This document shows, piece by piece, positions 7,508 through 15,354 of a stretch of DNA of 16,822 nucleotides. The notes below the pieces were generated by a model. The model worked only from the letters and a program-made list of their open reading frames with translations. It did not search any database and was not told where the DNA came from. The DNA lies in assembly GCA_002404155.1 (NCBI GenBank), contig DHJC01000049.1, positions 476-17,297 of the forward strand, in the 5' to 3' direction. Every line of letters starts with the position of its first letter. Within the stretch, counting starts at the first letter, position 1. The position numbers were made by a program, and so were the translations under genes. The stretch comes from Chloroflexi bacterium UBA4730. GTDB taxonomy: Bacteria; Chloroflexota; Limnocylindria; P2-11E.

Positions 7508-8590
7508 CTAACTCGTCAGGGCGGCGCCACCTGCCTCGACCGGCGATTCGACCGCCGCGTTAGCGTCGGCTTCGATGCGGCCGGCCTGGATCGGCCGACC
7601 GAGTTCGTCGGTGGCACGGCGGGACGTATACCCATCCGGCCAGATGTTCGTGAACCAGAACCGGATGCCGAACTGGATACGCAACAATCGACAGGCCTTG
7701 TCGCCTTCGTTGAAATGTTCGTGTTCCCACATTGCCGGTGGCACGTGGAGCAGGTCTCCGGCCTGCCACCGCTGTCGCACGCCACCCATTTCCGAATGCC
7801 CTTCGCCTGAGAGCACGTAGAGCATCGCCTCGAGGTGCTTGTGCCGGCCACTGTGGTGGCCCGGCGGCTCCTCGAACACGTGCGCCATCGCGACGCTGGC
7901 TGGCTTGAACCCGTTGCGCGGGAAGACGAGGTATTTCGTCAAATGGTGTTGTTTCTGATTCGCGGCGAGCTGCGCCGTGGGTTCGTCCCCGGGATCGGTC
8001 GGTGCGTCCTCGAGATGTATCAGCGCGCGCGGCCCGTCGCGGAGATATTCCGACGCTTGTGGCGGGATCGCGGCCAGCTCAGCCGGATCCGTGGCTCCAC
8101 AGTCTTCGAGCTGCTCGAGCTTCGCGAGCCGGACGAACTCTTCCAACTCGAAGCACATCGCCGAGAGGTATTGCGCCGGCTCACCGCCGGTGTTGAAATG
8201 CTGGTGCGCGGCCCGATACGGTACCTGCAGCGTGCTGCCCTCGTGCCAATCGAACCGCTGGCCGTCGATGACGCTGAAGCCGCGCCCACGCAGGATATGG
8301 AGCGACTCCTCACCGTGCGCGTGCTTCCCGGTATGCCAGCCAGCCGGGATCTCGCCCTTCAGGACCGTTCCGCCCATCGTCGGAAAGCCCAGGCTGTTCG
8401 AGACCATCAGCTTGACTTTTGCGTCTTGACGCGTCCGTATCCACGGGATGTCGGCGTCTCGGGCCACCATTGGAGAGTTCCTGAAGGCGCCCTGGATCCG
8501 CTCACCGGCGGCTAGCCACTCGTCGTAGAAATTGGCCACGCCATTCGACCCCACCGCGTTCTTCACAAGAGAACCGAAGCTACAGGCCAT
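7508..8590 (-). CDS. Bicupin (two-cupin-domain) protein, possible metal-dependent oxygenase
   Basis: The 360-residue protein has two full cupin domains. Domain one has motif 1 GWHTGKHAHGEE (H90, H92, then E94/E95) and motif 2 VPYRAAHQHFN (H129). Domain two has GHHSGRHKHLEA (H250, H252, E254) and VPPAMWEHEHFN (H290). Metal ligands are therefore present in both halves, an arrangement like gentisate 1,2-dioxygenase-type bicupins, but I cannot name a substrate. There is no signal peptide. It lies between a methyltransferase gene (41 bp away) and the sugar operon (128 bp away), both in the same direction. Its ATG has no visible Shine-Dalgarno sequence but has CATAAT 14 bases upstream. It may belong to a different pathway from the sugar genes. 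Confidence 0.8.
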   Translation of the reverse strand: MACSFGSLVKNAVGSNGVANFYDEWLAAGERIQGAFRNSPMVARDADIPWIRTRQDAKVKLMVSNSLGFPTMGGTVLKGEIPAGWHTGKHAHGEESLHILRGRGFSVIDGQRFDWHEGSTLQVPYRAAHQHFNTGGEPAQYLSAMCFELEEFVRLAKLEQLEDCGATDPAELAAIPPQASEYLRDGPRALIHLEDAPTDPGDEPTAQLAANQKQHHLTKYLVFPRNGFKPASVAMAHVFEEPPGHHSGRHKHLEAMLYVLSGEGHSEMGGVRQRWQAGDLLHVPPAMWEHEHFNEGDKACRLLRIQFGIRFWFTNIWPDGYTSRRATDELGRPIQAGRIEADANAAVESPVEAGGAALTS

Positions 8591-8602
8591 CGCGCAGCGA
8601 CG

Positions 8603-8610
8603 ATATTATG
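8603..8610 (-). promoter_or_regulatory. Possible -10 element just upstream of the bicupin gene
   Basis: On the minus strand the sequence reads CATAATAT, an AT-rich island in a GC-rich background and close to the -10 consensus. It ends 12 bases before the ATG at 8590, so a transcript from it would have a very short leader, which fits the absence of a Shine-Dalgarno sequence. I see no good -35 box. Low confidence. Confidence 0.25.
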
Positions 8611-8631
8611 AAAGTCAGGTACGCGGGGCCC

Positions 8632-9534
8632 TTACGCCGGGGGCTCCCGCTCTTCGAATCCCTCGTTGATCGGCTTTCGCGCGAGAACGAGGTATTGCTC
8701 GCCACTCCACCGAACTCCGGGGACGCCGCGATCAGCGAGCGACTGCAACTGATTGTGGAGCATGAGGCCCAGTCGAAACGGCACGAGACTTTGCCCGACC
8801 AGCGTGAACGGCCGGAACCCGAACGTGGTGGCCTCCACCTTTTCGAGCGTCGCGGCCGACAGCAGTCGATCGAAGTCGTCGCGCGCATGCTTGTGCATCC
8901 TCGGTCGGGTCCCTACGTAGTCTCCCAGGCCAAGACGTCGCCACAGGAGCATCCTGACTGTCCGAAACACAGCCAGTGGTTGTGCGAACAGGTGATCGAC
9001 GAGGTCGCTCATTGGTGCTGAGTTTGAGGCCTGGATGATGAGATATCCGCCGGGCCGCAGGACTCGAGCCATCTCCTGCACAGCCCTTACGGGCGAATGA
9101 ACCCACGGGATCACGCCGACCGCGATCAATAGACTGAATGCGCCGTCCTGAAACGAGAGGGCGTGCGTGTCGCCAATGCCGACGAAGAGCGTTTCATTCA
9201 TCCCACCTCGTTCGGCATTCAGGCGCGCACGATGAGCCATAGGCGCCGCCCGGTCGATCGCGTAGACCAGCAGACCGCGCCGCGCAAGCTCGAGGGCTAT
9301 CGCTCCGGGTCCGCATCCCACATCGAGCACACGCGAACGCCGAGCGAGACCAACACCATCGACCCAAGCCAGCACCTGGCGTCGCCGGTGCTGAAGAACG
9401 ACGCTCCAGAGGTTGCGCTCCTCGTAAACGACTTGCCAATGTTCGGCGCGCGCGACGAAATGCGCGTCGACTTCTCCTTGAAACGCCCTCTCGCCTTCGG
9501 CACCAAAATCGCGATCCTTCTCGCGCCTCGACAT
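8632..9534 (-). CDS. Class I SAM-dependent methyltransferase
   Basis: This 300-residue protein has the class I methyltransferase core. SAM-binding motif I is SRVLDVGCGPGAIALELA (glycine-rich loop at about 71-77). The acidic residue ending the second strand is D94 in VYAIDRAAPM. A later LLIAVGVIPWVHSP segment and MARVLRPGGYLII follow, typical of the family. The C-terminal third (about residues 195-300) is likely the substrate cap and is not recognised. The target could be a sugar, a lipid or a small molecule. It is the first minus-strand gene, transcribed away from the asnB-like gene, and the bicupin gene follows 41 bp after its stop. The ATG at 9534 gives a complete N-terminus; the ribosome site upstream (GGAAGG, about 13 bases away) is weak. 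Confidence 0.85.
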   Translation of the reverse strand: MSRREKDRDFGAEGERAFQGEVDAHFVARAEHWQVVYEERNLWSVVLQHRRRQVLAWVDGVGLARRSRVLDVGCGPGAIALELARRGLLVYAIDRAAPMAHRARLNAERGGMNETLFVGIGDTHALSFQDGAFSLLIAVGVIPWVHSPVRAVQEMARVLRPGGYLIIQASNSAPMSDLVDHLFAQPLAVFRTVRMLLWRRLGLGDYVGTRPRMHKHARDDFDRLLSAATLEKVEATTFGFRPFTLVGQSLVPFRLGLMLHNQLQSLADRGVPGVRWSGEQYLVLARKPINEGFEEREPPA

Positions 9535-9602
9535 GGCCCTGTTCGCACCTTCCGCAGACGTTTCCCGTCGAGCTCAGTAAGTGGCAGGATGTAGCTCGCA
9601 GA

Positions 9603-9608
9603 TAGAAT
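9603..9608 (+). promoter_or_regulatory. Possible -10 element for the asnB-like gene in the divergent gap
   Basis: TAGAAT lies 35 bases upstream of the ATG at 9644, inside the 109-bp gap between the divergent methyltransferase and amidotransferase genes. No good -35 hexamer stands 16-18 bases before it, so this is only a candidate. Confidence 0.25.
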
Positions 9609-9643
9609 CGTACAACACTGAGTGCGTTTCTCCGGGAGTTTGC

Positions 9644-11611
9644 ATGTGTGGGATCGCGGGCCTCGTCTCATCGCAGGCCTCGTCTCTCCGAGAGCGACGC
9701 GTCGATTCCGCCCTCGTTGCTGAACTCTCCCGTCGCCTCAAGCACCGCGGCCCCGACGACGAAGGCTACCTGTCGTTCGGACAGCACGGGGTAGAACTGT
9801 CTCGGCAACCTATCACAACGACGGCCGCCCCTGAGGTCGTGCTGCTGAATCGCCGGCTGTCGATCATCGATCTCACGGACGCCGGATGGCAGCCGATGGG
9901 CACTCCCGACGGCCGCTACTACATCACCTTCAACGGTCAAATCTACAACTACGTCGAGCTTCGTCGGGAGCTCGCGGCCCTCGGTCGACGCTTCCGCTCG
10001 AATTCCGACACCGAGGTTCTGCTCAATGCGTATGCCTGTTGGGGGCTAGCGGCCCTTCCCCGCCTCGAAGGCATGTTCGCGTTCGCGATCCTGGACACAC
10101 GTGAACGGAAGCTGGTCCTCGCGCGGGACTTCTTCGGGATCAAGCCGCTCTACTACTGCTACCCTTCCGAGGGCTTCGCCTTCGCATCTGAACAAAAGGC
10201 GCTCCTGGCCGTTCCCGGCGTCGGTCGTCGGGTCAATCCCGAACGTCTCTACTCGTACCTACGTCATGGGACCGTGGACCACGGAGGTGAGACGCTGCTC
10301 GCGGACATTCATCAACTCCCTCCCGGTCATTACCTCGAGTTACCCATCGACGGCTACCTCAAGCAGGAACCGGTCTGTTACTGGCACGTCGACCTCGCCC
10401 GGTCGGCCGACATCTCGTTCGGCGAAGCGGCGTCGCACTTCCAACGGCTCTTCCTGGAAAGCGTCGATCGTCATCTCCGGAGCGACGTGCCGGTGGGGGT
10501 CGCTCTGTCGGGCGGGATCGACTCCTCGTCCATTCTCATGGCGACGCGGTTCCTCGGGCATCAGACAGGGCAAATGCACGCCTTCAGCTTTGTGGCGGAT
10601 GACACGGCGATCAGCGAAGAGCATTGGATCGACATGGTCGGCAAAGCCTCCGGCGCCTTGGTGCACAAGGTCCGCATCCGGCCGGAGGAGCTCGTTCAGG
10701 ACCTGGAGCGGCTGATCGCCATCCAGGACGAGCCGTTCCTCGACACGCGGCTGTACGCCCAGTTCCGCGTATTCGGCTTGGCGCACGAGGCCGGGATCAA
10801 GGTCATCCTTACCGGTCAAGGCGCCGACGAGCTCTTGGCCGGATACGGATCCCACGTCGCGGCCCGGCTGGGATCCTTCCTCGACCAGGGGCAGTGGCTC
10901 CGAGCCCTTCGCCTCGCCACCAGGGCCGCCCGTCGGCCCGATGTGACGGTCCGCGGCCTGATGCTGGGCGCGGCGAACGCTGTCATGGCCCCGAAGTCCC
11001 GCGCGGCCAGACGCAGGCTTGGCGGCGATCCGTTTCCTCGCTGGCTGAACGCCGCCTGGTTCAGAGACCGAGGCGTACTCGGCGATGGATCCGCGCCTTC
11101 TCACTACGGCCGGCCACCGCGAGCGGACGGGCCTTCGATCTTGAAGGACTCGCTCGGCCGAAGCCTGTCGGAGACGATCCTCCCCAGCCTGCTGCGCTAC
11201 GAAGACCGGAACGCGATGAACTTCTCGATCGAAAACCGCGTGCCTTTCCTGACACCGCGAATCGCGGGCTTCGTGCTTTCCCTGCCGGACGACTACCTGA
11301 TCTCCAGCGATGGCACGTCGAAAGCGGTGCTGCGGACCGCCATGCAGGGCATCGTCCCCGGCCCCGTCCTGGCCCGGCGGGACAAGATCGCGTTCCTGAC
11401 GACGGAACGCGACTGGCTCGTGGCGGTACGCCCGTGGATCACGGCCACGCTCGAAGGAGAGGTCGCTTCTGGGATCCCGGCGCTGTGCGGGCGCGAGATG
11501 GTCAACGACTGGGCTCTCATCACGCAAGGTCGCCGGACCTACGACTCCCGAGTCTGGCGGTGGGTGAACTTCATCCACTGGCTCGAACGCATCGGCGGTC
11601 GTCTCGATTAG
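9644..11611 (+). CDS. asnB: Glutamine-dependent asparagine synthase-like amidotransferase
   Basis: This is a 655-residue class II amidotransferase. The N-terminal glutaminase domain starts MCGIAG, with Cys2 as the nucleophile after removal of Met. It also has RLSIIDL (71-77), NGQIYNY (97-103), SDTEVLL and DFFGIKPLYY. The synthetase domain has the ATP pyrophosphatase loop ALSGGIDSSS (SGGIDSS 289-295) and TGQGADELLAGY (390-401). Free asparagine may be its product, but such homologues in polysaccharide loci (for example WbpS) amidate sugar uronic acids, and the uronate genes next door make that attractive. I chose the start at the MCGI ATG because Cys2 must be N-terminal and GGGAG lies 5 bases upstream. 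The frame is open further upstream. The TAG stop shares four bases with the stop of the convergent PPTase gene. Confidence 0.92.
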   Translation: MCGIAGLVSSQASSLRERRVDSALVAELSRRLKHRGPDDEGYLSFGQHGVELSRQPITTTAAPEVVLLNRRLSIIDLTDAGWQPMGTPDGRYYITFNGQIYNYVELRRELAALGRRFRSNSDTEVLLNAYACWGLAALPRLEGMFAFAILDTRERKLVLARDFFGIKPLYYCYPSEGFAFASEQKALLAVPGVGRRVNPERLYSYLRHGTVDHGGETLLADIHQLPPGHYLELPIDGYLKQEPVCYWHVDLARSADISFGEAASHFQRLFLESVDRHLRSDVPVGVALSGGIDSSSILMATRFLGHQTGQMHAFSFVADDTAISEEHWIDMVGKASGALVHKVRIRPEELVQDLERLIAIQDEPFLDTRLYAQFRVFGLAHEAGIKVILTGQGADELLAGYGSHVAARLGSFLDQGQWLRALRLATRAARRPDVTVRGLMLGAANAVMAPKSRAARRRLGGDPFPRWLNAAWFRDRGVLGDGSAPSHYGRPPRADGPSILKDSLGRSLSETILPSLLRYEDRNAMNFSIENRVPFLTPRIAGFVLSLPDDYLISSDGTSKAVLRTAMQGIVPGPVLARRDKIAFLTTERDWLVAVRPWITATLEGEVASGIPALCGREMVNDWALITQGRRTYDSRVWRWVNFIHWLERIGGRLD

Positions 11612-12315
11612 GAGACTCTCGCGCTCAGAGCTGGAAGAAATCTGACGCGGCAGCCAGGTCCTCCGACGGCGACAGCGCCGACGTACCCGACGTCCGGGAC
11701 GAACGTTCGCAGCGACCACGCAGTTCGCGAACCGGGGACCTCTACCCTCCAGGAGTCGGCCGAGCATCGACGGGCCCGCGATAGGTCGATCTGATCGAGT
11801 CCGCGCAAGCCTTCGCCGGTCGCCTTGAGATACGCCTCCTTCAGCGTCCAGATGGTGAAAAAGGCCTGGCGACGGTCCGGCGATGGGAGCCGCCGGATGC
11901 CGGCGGCTTCCTCCTCAGAGAAGAAGCGCTCGGCGAGCGCCTCAGCCGGGACATCGTGCGCGATGCGCTCGAGATCGATGCCCACCTCTCGACCTCGCGT
12001 GACCGCATAGGCGACGCGACCGCCTGAATGAGCGACATTGAAGCGCAGCTTCTCGCGTCGGAGCCGGCCGGCGATCTCAGGCTTCCCCTTGCCGTCGCGA
12101 CCGAGCGCGATCTCGTCCGGGTGAACGCGCAGATAGCCCGCGAGTATCGTCCGCAGCAACCCTCGGGTGACGATGTAATCAGCTCTAGCCAAGTCGGAAC
12201 GGAATCGTTCGGCCCGCCCGCGTTCGTCGCTGCTCACGATCTTCTCGAGCCGCCGCAGCGCCGGACGATGGAGCGCAAGCGATGCAGACCAGACGTCGAC
12301 CCGATCGTCGTTCAT
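11608..12315 (-). CDS. Sfp-type 4'-phosphopantetheinyl transferase
   Basis: This 235-residue enzyme transfers the phosphopantetheine arm of coenzyme A to the serine of carrier domains. It shows FNVAHSGG (92-99), the metal-binding GIDLE motif (D114, E116), and FFSEEE followed by TIWTLKEAYLKATGEGL, with W156, K159, E160 and K164. The length is that of the Sfp group used for secondary-metabolite carriers. Its ATG overlaps the stop of the NRPS-like gene as ATGA, so the two are co-translated, and the partner is almost surely the carrier domain of that protein (Ser579). The frame stays open about 100 codons upstream, but inside the NRPS-like gene. The 3' end overlaps the convergent asnB-like gene by 4 bp, which leaves no room for a terminator between them. 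Confidence 0.9.
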   Translation of the reverse strand: MNDDRVDVWSASLALHRPALRRLEKIVSSDERGRAERFRSDLARADYIVTRGLLRTILAGYLRVHPDEIALGRDGKGKPEIAGRLRREKLRFNVAHSGGRVAYAVTRGREVGIDLERIAHDVPAEALAERFFSEEEAAGIRRLPSPDRRQAFFTIWTLKEAYLKATGEGLRGLDQIDLSRARRCSADSWRVEVPGSRTAWSLRTFVPDVGYVGAVAVGGPGCRVRFLPALSARVS

Positions 12316-15116
12316 GTCTTCGCGAGCTGGACGCGCGAGGCCGCCGGCCTCTCCCTTTCGATCTGATCGAGCGCGACCCGGAGGTCGTCGGCGATGGAGC
12401 GCACGAACGGATCGCGCAGGATGAGACAGTGTTCGGTCGCCACTGGACGGACCTCGAGGCCGCCGGCCGCGAGTCCCGCCCAGCCGAGATTGGGATCGCC
12501 GGACAGGAGCAACGGCTGCTGAGCCGCGCGGAACAGCAGCACGCGTCCCGGATAAGGCTGAGGCTCGTAGTCCATGAGCGCTCGAAGGTGCGCGAAGCGT
12601 ACTTTCTGATAGTGCCAAGGGAGCTTACCGGCGCTGTCGTAGAACTCCCCCAAACGCCAGCGCAGCCGCAAAGGCAGCCGCGGCGCTTCCCGCCCCTCAG
12701 TGGGGCCGGGCCCGGTCCGTCCCACGCCGAGGATCATGCGGAGACGGTGCACGTACCCCTTGACGGTCCGCGTGAGTAGCCCGAGCCGCTCTCCACTTGA
12801 TGCCTGCGACAGCGTCCTCGCGCTACGCGCCTTGCCGACGTAGTAGCGCAGAAGGTGCCACAGAAAACGTGGGGTGAGGCGCGCTTCGAGGCGGTCGCCA
12901 TTGAGAGGCGCCTGGTCGAGAATCGCTAGCAGCGCGACGTCCTGGCTCTTCGCCCGAAGCTGCTGGGCCATCTCCAGGGCGACCATCGCCCCGAACGAGT
13001 AGCCGCCCAGAAGATATGGGCCTTGCGGCCGTATCGCTTGGATCTCCGCGATGTAGGACGCAGCCATCGTCTTGATGTCGGAGACCGGCTCTTCCCGTCC
13101 GTCGATCCCGCGCGCGCGCAGCGCATAGAAAGGCTGGTCCGGACCAAGGAGCCGCGCCAGCTCCGCGTAGCGGAAGACGTCACCGTCCATCGGATGGACC
13201 ACGAAGATGGGCGTCTTGCTACCGTCGGCTTGGACCGGCACGAGCAACGAGCGCGATCTAGCCGAGCCACTGATCGCCAGCGCCACCTGCTCGAGCGTCG
13301 CATCGGGAACGAGGTCCGAGAGGGCCATCGGGCTTCCGAAGGTCCGCTCCACTTCCACCAGGAGACCCATCGCGAGAAGCGAGTCGCCCCCGAGGAGAAA
13401 GAAGTCATCGCGCCTGCCCACGGGGCGGACGTTCAGCAGCTGCTCCCAGATGTGCGCCAGCTTCTCCTCGACCGGACCACTCGGGGCAACGAATGCGTCC
13501 TCCGCCTGCGCGCGAACGGTTTCGGGAGCGGGCAGCGCCCGACGGTCAAGCTTTCCATTCGGCGTCAGGGGGAGCGCGTCGAGCAGGACGAAGTTGGCGG
13601 GCACCATGTGAGATGGCAGCTTCTCGGAGAGGAATGCCCGCGCAGCGTTCGTCCGGAGCTCTGTCCCATCGGCCGGGACGAGGTACGCGATGAGCTGCTT
13701 GTTGCCGTGGTCGGTCTCGCGAGCGAGTATCGCGACTTCTTTGACGCCGGCCATCCCAAGGAGAGCTCTCTCGATCTCCGAGACCTCGATTCGATGCCCA
13801 CGCACCTTCACCTGAAAATCGTTGCGCCCGCGGTGCTGGAGACACCCGTCCCGCGACATCACTCCGAGGTCACCCGTGCGGTAGAGTCGCTTCCCTTGCG
13901 CGCCGGGATCGGCCGCGAAGACCATCTCCGTGAGGTCCGGCCTGCGCCAATACTCCGGACTCAGATATGCGCTCTCCACGACGATCTCGCCGATCTGACC
14001 GGGCTCGACGGGTTGGCCCTGTTCGTCGAGCAGGAGCAGCTCGACATCTCTCACCGGATAGCCGACGGGCACCACCGGTCCTTCGATCGACGTGTCCTTG
14101 TGGACGACGTACTGCGACGCGACGTGAAACTCGGTCCCGGCGAAGGCATGCACGAGAACACACTCTTCGGAGAAGCGCTCCTTATAGAGCTCGACGTCCC
14201 TGGTGGATGCCGACTCCCCGCCGAGATAGATCACGCGCAGCTCCGGGAAACGGTCCCGCGGCGTCAGGCTTTCGCCGAGCTGGCGAAAGACCGCGGGCAC
14301 CGAGTGGTAGACGGTTATGGACTGCTCGCGCAGCCAATCCACGAGGCCCGCGATGCCGAGCTCGCGCACGTCGTACGGGTAGAGTCCCGCTCCGTTGAGA
14401 AGCGCACCGAAGATGTCGACGACCGCAGCCCCATAGGTGGCGGCGGGGAGCAGCGTGATCCGATCCTCGGGGCCTATGCGGAGGCTCGAGGCGATCTCGC
14501 CGATGCAGTGAACGACGTTGCGGTGCGTCTGCACGACGCCCTTCGGCTGACCGGCGGATCCGGACGTGTACAGAAGGTAGATCGGCGCCTCCGGAGAGAT
14601 CGAGCGGCCGAGGTCGTCGATCGACGCGTCTCCTTCGATCGTGTCTGCGTTGAGGAGATCCAGCGTCCCCCTCGAGAGCTCACGGGCCAGCGCGAGATTG
14701 GCGCTGTCGGTGACGATGAGCGCAGCCCCAGAGTCTTCGATCATGTGGGCGAGCCGCGCGATGGGGAACGAGCCGTCGAGCGGGACGTACACCATGGCGG
14801 CTTTGACAACGCCCAGGATCGCGACGATCAATGGCGCATCGTGGCCCAGAAGCACGGCGACGCGGTCACCGGGCCCTCGTCGCTCAGCGAGCGCGTGCGC
14901 AATCCGATTCGCGCCGCGGTCGAGGTCGGCGTACGTCAGCTCGTGGCGCTTCGTCTTGACGGCGATGTTGCTCGGATGCTTCGCCGCCTGAGTCGCGAAC
15001 CGCTCTGCGACCGACCACCCGCTTCTGATCCTGTCGAGGTCCGCGGCATCCGCAACGATCCCGTGACCGCCGCGTCTCGGCCTTTCGGCTCCGTCGAGGA
15101 TGGGCTCGCCTGTCAC
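12312..15116 (-). CDS. NRPS-like protein: adenylation, carrier and thioesterase domains
   Basis: This 934-residue single-module protein has no condensation domain. The adenylation domain (about residues 35-530) shows LYTSGSAGQPKG (182-193), YRTGDLG (412-418), GRNDFQVKVRGHRIE (430-444) and PNGKLDRR (519-526, with the ATP/carboxylate lysine K522). The carrier domain has LLGGDSL with the phosphopantetheine site S579. The thioesterase domain has GGYSFG (S707), an Asp near D734 and H896. In the A4 region, where most amino-acid-activating domains have F-D-x-S, the sequence is YGAA (228-231). The aspartate that binds the alpha-amino group is Gly229, which argues for a substrate other than an alpha-amino acid. 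The A5 motif is also odd (FAGTE, not YGPTE). I chose the GTG at 15116 because GGGGGAGG stands 6 bases upstream; the ATG at 15134 would add six residues and has a poorer site. The PPTase gene overlaps the 3' end. Confidence 0.9.
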   Translation of the reverse strand: MTGEPILDGAERPRRGGHGIVADAADLDRIRSGWSVAERFATQAAKHPSNIAVKTKRHELTYADLDRGANRIAHALAERRGPGDRVAVLLGHDAPLIVAILGVVKAAMVYVPLDGSFPIARLAHMIEDSGAALIVTDSANLALARELSRGTLDLLNADTIEGDASIDDLGRSISPEAPIYLLYTSGSAGQPKGVVQTHRNVVHCIGEIASSLRIGPEDRITLLPAATYGAAVVDIFGALLNGAGLYPYDVRELGIAGLVDWLREQSITVYHSVPAVFRQLGESLTPRDRFPELRVIYLGGESASTRDVELYKERFSEECVLVHAFAGTEFHVASQYVVHKDTSIEGPVVPVGYPVRDVELLLLDEQGQPVEPGQIGEIVVESAYLSPEYWRRPDLTEMVFAADPGAQGKRLYRTGDLGVMSRDGCLQHRGRNDFQVKVRGHRIEVSEIERALLGMAGVKEVAILARETDHGNKQLIAYLVPADGTELRTNAARAFLSEKLPSHMVPANFVLLDALPLTPNGKLDRRALPAPETVRAQAEDAFVAPSGPVEEKLAHIWEQLLNVRPVGRRDDFFLLGGDSLLAMGLLVEVERTFGSPMALSDLVPDATLEQVALAISGSARSRSLLVPVQADGSKTPIFVVHPMDGDVFRYAELARLLGPDQPFYALRARGIDGREEPVSDIKTMAASYIAEIQAIRPQGPYLLGGYSFGAMVALEMAQQLRAKSQDVALLAILDQAPLNGDRLEARLTPRFLWHLLRYYVGKARSARTLSQASSGERLGLLTRTVKGYVHRLRMILGVGRTGPGPTEGREAPRLPLRLRWRLGEFYDSAGKLPWHYQKVRFAHLRALMDYEPQPYPGRVLLFRAAQQPLLLSGDPNLGWAGLAAGGLEVRPVATEHCLILRDPFVRSIADDLRVALDQIERERPAASRVQLAKT

Positions 15117-15122
15117 GTTCGG

Positions 15123-15130
15123 CCTCCCCC
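15123..15130 (-). promoter_or_regulatory. Strong Shine-Dalgarno sequence that favours a GTG start for the NRPS-like gene
   Basis: GGGGGAGG on the minus strand is followed by six bases and then GTG at 15116. The in-frame ATG at 15134 lies before this ribosome site, so use of the site implies the GTG start. Confidence 0.6.
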
Positions 15131-15154
15131 ACATACTCTTCTGCTATCTCGAAC

Positions 15155-15205
15155 TTCAGGCGCCGGCGAAGCATACTGGGCCGACCGGACGCGTCGGCGC
15201 CTGAA
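15155..15205. repeat. Inverted repeat with 14-base arms in the divergent gap
   Basis: TTCAGGCGCCGGCG (15155-15168) faces CGTCGGCGCCTGAA (15192-15205). The arms pair at 13 of 14 positions, with 11 perfect in a row at the outer ends, around a 23-base spacer. It lies 39 to 89 bases upstream of the NRPS-like start. It could be an operator for a dimeric regulator, or a hairpin in the 5' leader of the NRPS-like transcript. It has no T-run, so it does not look like a simple terminator. Confidence 0.55.
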
Positions 15206-15232
15206 TACGAATAGTGGGTGGTACGGTCGGGA

Positions 15233-15259
15233 TTGTCGCTTCCAAAATGTAGGTACAGT
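15233..15259 (+). promoter_or_regulatory. Weak candidate promoter for the deacetylase-family gene
   Basis: TTGTCG (15233-15238) and TACAGT (15254-15259) resemble -35 and -10 boxes, but they are separated by only 15 bases. The stretch between them is one of the few AT-rich spots in the region, and the -10 candidate touches the palindrome at 15258-15270. Confidence 0.25.
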
Positions 15260-15270
15260 GATCCGATCAC
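15258..15270. promoter_or_regulatory. Perfect palindrome GTGATC-C-GATCAC, possible operator
   Basis: Two perfect 6-base arms flank one central base. It lies 85 bases before the deacetylase-family start and directly after the candidate promoter, a usual position for a repressor site. No regulator gene is visible in the window, so the protein that would bind it is unknown. Confidence 0.4.
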
Positions 15271-15354
15271 GCTCGCACATCGCTCGGCATGCGCCGGTCG
15301 TTCGATCGTCGGGACGAGCCGCCATTTGGCCGCCGTACGAGGCGGTGGGACGCG

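Noticed and set aside
7360..7563. Small plus-strand frame across the gap at 7380-7507
   Set aside because: It overlaps both flanking minus-strand genes, has no ribosome site and resembles nothing I know.
9573..9622. CTCAGT/ACTGAG inverted repeat in the methyltransferase/asnB-like divergent gap
   Set aside because: Only six bases match and the arms are 38 bases apart, which is within chance for this length.
10340..11767. Open frame of 475 codons on the minus strand, opposite the asnB-like gene
   Set aside because: The sense strand encodes a full class II amidotransferase; the antisense product has no family resemblance.
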